From the NCBI RefSeq assembly GCF_902859645.1, contig NZ_CADIJR010000011.1, positions 1-64,000 on the forward strand: DNA of 64,000 bases, given 5' to 3'. Position numbers and translations under genes: made by a program. Positions within the stretch are counted from its first letter, which is position 1, and the number at the start of each line of letters is the position of its first letter. The DNA is from Achromobacter insuavis (GTDB lineage Bacteria; Pseudomonadota; Gammaproteobacteria; Burkholderiales; Burkholderiaceae_B). Below the pieces are notes generated by a model. It worked only from the letters and a program-made list of their open reading frames with translations, was not told the DNA's origin and searched no databases. This document shows, one piece after another, positions 61,497-64,000 of the stretch.

Positions 61497-64000
61497 TCAG
61501 CGCTTTGATGGCGAGAATGCCCTCTTTTTCGGCGCTTTGGTTAAAGTTGGTTGGGGGTGAGTTTTTTTCCAATACTTGGAAAGAATTCCCTTAAAATAAT
61601 CATCCTCTTTGAAGTGCTTCATGCCGTAGTTGATGCACTCTTTTAGTTTTTCCCGCATTTCTTCGTCATGGGGTTGGGCATTGCAAATATCGATTAAATA
61701 ATCGCAAATGGTGGCTGTCGGATACGAATCTGATGTGCCGCGTCTTTGTCGTTCAAATTCCAGGCAGTCTACGCCTTCGGTGAGTAATGTTCGATCCTTA
61801 TAGCCGTCGTGTGCATATTTTGCTACTAACGCCGCGCCAAGAGAATGTCTGGTCTGGAAAGAATCATAAAATTCCAACCCTGTTCTAAAGCACTCTATTG
61901 CGTCATCATAACGCTGGAGTTTTCTGTAAAATCGGCCAAATTGCAGCCAAAAAACTCCATCATGCCCATACCATTTTTGGGCTTGGTGGTATATTTTTTC
62001 TGTTTCTGTTTTTCTTATTGATTTAGAAAAGTATTGCTCATAGAGAAAATTGAAAGATATAAGACTTTTATATATCTGATATGGAACTGGGTGAAACTTG
62101 ATGTCGTCTACCGTGAACTTATTCGATAAATATTCTAGCATTTTTAGAATTTGCTCTTTTCCTCCTCGGTGTGAAATACAATTATCGAAATAATAGTCTG
62201 CAATCACTCTGTGTCGACAAGAGAGGACCCCTCTGGAGCCGAAATCTACGATGATTCCGGAAAGGCTTTCCTCGATGTATCTTTGGATTTCGGATACTGC
62301 AATTTGAGTCATTCCCGCGACATAATTTATCGGAGCATTTGAACCGATGTGATTTAGTATGGCGACAATGCTCAGAATTGTCTTTGCGTTCTCCTCCTTT
62401 ACGGAGTGAAACTCATTATGTATCTTTGTCTCGAAATTTTCATGAGTAGTCAACGAATAAAGCGCAGAGAGCAAGTCGCCATTAAAACCTCGTTCTCTAC
62501 TCATTAGGGTCCCTGCTTGACGTTCCAAGGGCAGCTCTGAAAAATCACCGAGCTTTATTGCATGGCTATTTATTTTTGAACATATTGCAGTCGCGTCATC
62601 ATAACTAAGAGCGCCAAATTCAAATATTTGGGGGACTGTTAGAACGTCCGAAAGGTGACGTAAATTGGCCTTGTACTCATACTGTCTATCTTCTAAGATA
62701 AACAGGCAATAAGATTTTATCTTGTCATGTAATTCTGAAGATATAGAATTGATAGCGTAGTAAAATTCGGTAGAATTGTAAAATACAAATATGGCCTTTG
62801 ATTTCTCGGAAAATCCGGAAATTATTGATATAAATTTACCAAGGTCAATGCCGTTCGACGAGTTGAATTCGTATACGTATGGGTACTTTTCAACAATATC
62901 AATTAGCGCAGACCGAATTCCCGTTGTTTTTCCCGAGCCGCTTGGCCCAATAACATGAAATATGCCGATTCCAGTGGTTGCTGTCGCAAGATTTATGGCA
63001 ATTGAACTCGCTAGCGCGCCAATGCGTTGGGTTTTTGCATGCGCGTCATTAATTATGTAGAACCATTCAGGGTGGGCTCCTGTTACGAAATGGCGAAGAA
63101 TTCCTGATTCGGTTCGTGATTTTTCAATTGAATCTACAACTGGGTTGAAGGCTTCTTTGAACCATGTCATTGCTCCAACCGTGGATATCTTTGTCTTTAC
63201 AGCGGGAATGGACTCGAGGACCAGATCCACCAGTTTTTTCGGGCGCAAATTGGTGTATATGGTGCTAAAAAAATCTTCTGCGGTGGCGTCAATAACGTAG
63301 TACCCTGCTTCTATATAATTTTCTTTTTTTATTGGATCGGGGTCTGGTAGAACTATCCAGTTTTGCGCGGGAGTGGAGGGGCGACCATATGTATCTCCTC
63401 GGCGAGAAACGTACGTGTCGATGTCTGACTCATCGAGTTGATTGCCAATTACGACTAGGCCCCCTAGGAGCATTCTGGCGGCAAGTTCGTTATGCCAATC
63501 GAATAATTTATTTGAGGCGATGGCATAATCTAAGCTGGAAAATATAAAGCCTTTTTCCAATTCATAGATAGTTCCATGGATCGACACTACAGGAGTGCAT
63601 CCAATTATATTGGACGTGGAGGCTTGGTCGCTGTAATTAAAAAATTCAAAATCGCAGGACGACTTTCCTTTGCCTTTGCATGCGTCATAAGCTACGTTCA
63701 ATACATTATCAATATTTGTTGTGTAGATTCGACTCCACACGTATTGAAAAATATTTTCTTGCCATTTTTCTGCGCGATCAACGATAAAGAAATTTTTTAA
63801 GTATTCGTTGAAATTTTCAATTTTTCTAGATGCGTATGTGTATGCGTCTTTTAATGTTGTTTTGGGGCCAATTGGGGTGTTGCATTTTTCGAGTAATGCT
63901 TCCTTTAGCCCATCTCCTGTCGGTATTTCCCCGTTAATGGATTTATTCCGGTAGCTAAAGCCAGCACCTAAAAGAAGTGCGATTTCTCCCTTCTCAATGA
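61497..64000 (-). CDS. SIR2-like / P-loop NTPase (STAND-like) / repeat protein, N-terminus cut by window edge
   Basis: An open leftward frame of 833 sense codons enters at the right edge (first full codon 63998-63996) and stops at 61497. At the N-terminus a SIR2-like domain is seen: LLLGAGFS (63977-63954), TTNIDNVLN (Asn codon at 63716) and SIHGTI (His codon at 63578), with IPTGDGLKEALLEK. This is the NAD-binding set of SIR2-type defence effectors. A Walker A P-loop GPSGSGKTTG lies at 62948-62919 and an LFILEDR stretch follows. The C-terminal third is helical and TPR-like (WLQFGRFYRKLQRYDDAIECFRTGLEF). Codons are strongly AT-rich. The order effector, NTPase, sensor repeats matches STAND-type immune proteins such as Avs5-like genes. 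Confidence 0.85.
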   Translation of the reverse strand, partial: IEKGEIALLLGAGFSYRNKSINGEIPTGDGLKEALLEKCNTPIGPKTTLKDAYTYASRKIENFNEYLKNFFIVDRAEKWQENIFQYVWSRIYTTNIDNVLNVAYDACKGKGKSSCDFEFFNYSDQASTSNIIGCTPVVSIHGTIYELEKGFIFSSLDYAIASNKLFDWHNELAARMLLGGLVVIGNQLDESDIDTYVSRRGDTYGRPSTPAQNWIVLPDPDPIKKENYIEAGYYVIDATAEDFFSTIYTNLRPKKLVDLVLESIPAVKTKISTVGAMTWFKEAFNPVVDSIEKSRTESGILRHFVTGAHPEWFYIINDAHAKTQRIGALASSIAINLATATTGIGIFHVIGPSGSGKTTGIRSALIDIVEKYPYVYEFNSSNGIDLGKFISIISGFSEKSKAIFVFYNSTEFYYAINSISSELHDKIKSYCLFILEDRQYEYKANLRHLSDVLTVPQIFEFGALSYDDATAICSKINSHAIKLGDFSELPLERQAGTLMSRERGFNGDLLSALYSLTTHENFETKIHNEFHSVKEENAKTILSIVAILNHIGSNAPINYVAGMTQIAVSEIQRYIEESLSGIIVDFGSRGVLSCRHRVIADYYFDNCISHRGGKEQILKMLEYLSNKFTVDDIKFHPVPYQIYKSLISFNFLYEQYFSKSIRKTETEKIYHQAQKWYGHDGVFWLQFGRFYRKLQRYDDAIECFRTGLEFYDSFQTRHSLGAALVAKYAHDGYKDRTLLTEGVDCLEFERQRRGTSDSYPTATICDYLIDICNAQPHDEEMREKLKECINYGMKHFKEDDYFKGILSKYWKKTHPQPTLTKAPKKRAFSPSKR

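Noticed and set aside
63332-63800. Small plus-strand frames opposite the SIR2-type gene
   Set aside because: They are antisense to well-supported coding sequence with SIR2 motifs and have no start signals or family features.

Overview
This 64 kb window is a high-GC chromosomal segment of a betaproteobacterium. It most likely comes from the family Alcaligenaceae (Achromobacter or Bordetella type). The evidence is four orphan Bug-type periplasmic solute receptors with no TctAB permease beside them, a FhuE/FauA-like ferric siderophore receptor, several CaiB/BaiF CoA-transferase catabolic operons, and the strong G/C third-position bias of the core genes. No rRNA, tRNA, CRISPR array, insertion sequence or phage gene was found. 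Genus and species are inference.

Layout. 1-9.3 kb: the end of a hypothetical gene, a TonB-dependent siderophore receptor, a membrane diguanylate cyclase, and a FecI/FecR/receptor surface-signalling set with a Fur-like box. 9.3-23.9 kb: a catabolic region. A rightward operon (two Bug receptors, flavin reductase-like protein, glutathione transferase-like protein, carboxymuconolactone decarboxylase-like protein, LigI-like amidohydrolase) meets a leftward operon (two CoA transferases, enoyl-CoA hydratase, a double acyl-CoA dehydrogenase, Bug receptor, LysR regulator). A divergent FMN-dependent 2-hydroxyacid dehydrogenase closes the region. A short motif recurs upstream of three of these transcription units. 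24.0-28.1 kb: an accessory locus in which an SH3-like secreted protein is followed by two decayed copies of its own 3' end. The copies lie directly behind cassettes encoding an unknown protein, a TolB-like propeller protein and a phospholipase A2-like protein. 28.2-30.5 kb: the FhuE/FauA-like receptor with a Fur-like box. 30.9-34.2 kb: an AT-richer two- or three-gene nuclease cassette (DUF262/DUF1524 plus PD-(D/E)XK), probably anti-phage.

34.4-40.1 kb: a second catabolic operon (LysR, CitE-like lyase, CoA transferase, cyclase, Bug receptor, PcaC-like decarboxylase). 40.3-46 kb: class A acid phosphatase, outer-membrane barrel, two AraC regulators, a DUF1254-type protein and a small lipoprotein. 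46.2-48.1 kb: a B12-binding-type radical SAM protein with a CX4CX2C cluster motif. 48.2-55.9 kb: a second FecI/FecR/receptor set, then an AraC regulator divergent from a fifth siderophore receptor. 56.1-64 kb: accessory DNA with a NYN/OST-HTH gene broken by one TAG, an Mrr-type endonuclease with a coiled-coil N-terminus, a leucine-rich-repeat-like protein, a frameshifted gene, and a very AT-rich SIR2/P-loop NTPase/repeat gene that runs off the right edge.

How the genes work together. The five receptors and two ECF sigma/anti-sigma pairs suggest extensive scavenging of foreign siderophores. The two catabolic regions each pair CoA activation or lyase chemistry with dedicated binding proteins and a LysR regulator. 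Nuclease, SIR2-NTPase and putative toxin genes cluster in the AT-richer stretches and look like a defence and competition cargo. The most interesting candidates are the SIR2-NTPase gene at the right edge, the PLA2-like cassette array at 24-28 kb and the nuclease cassette at 31-34 kb.
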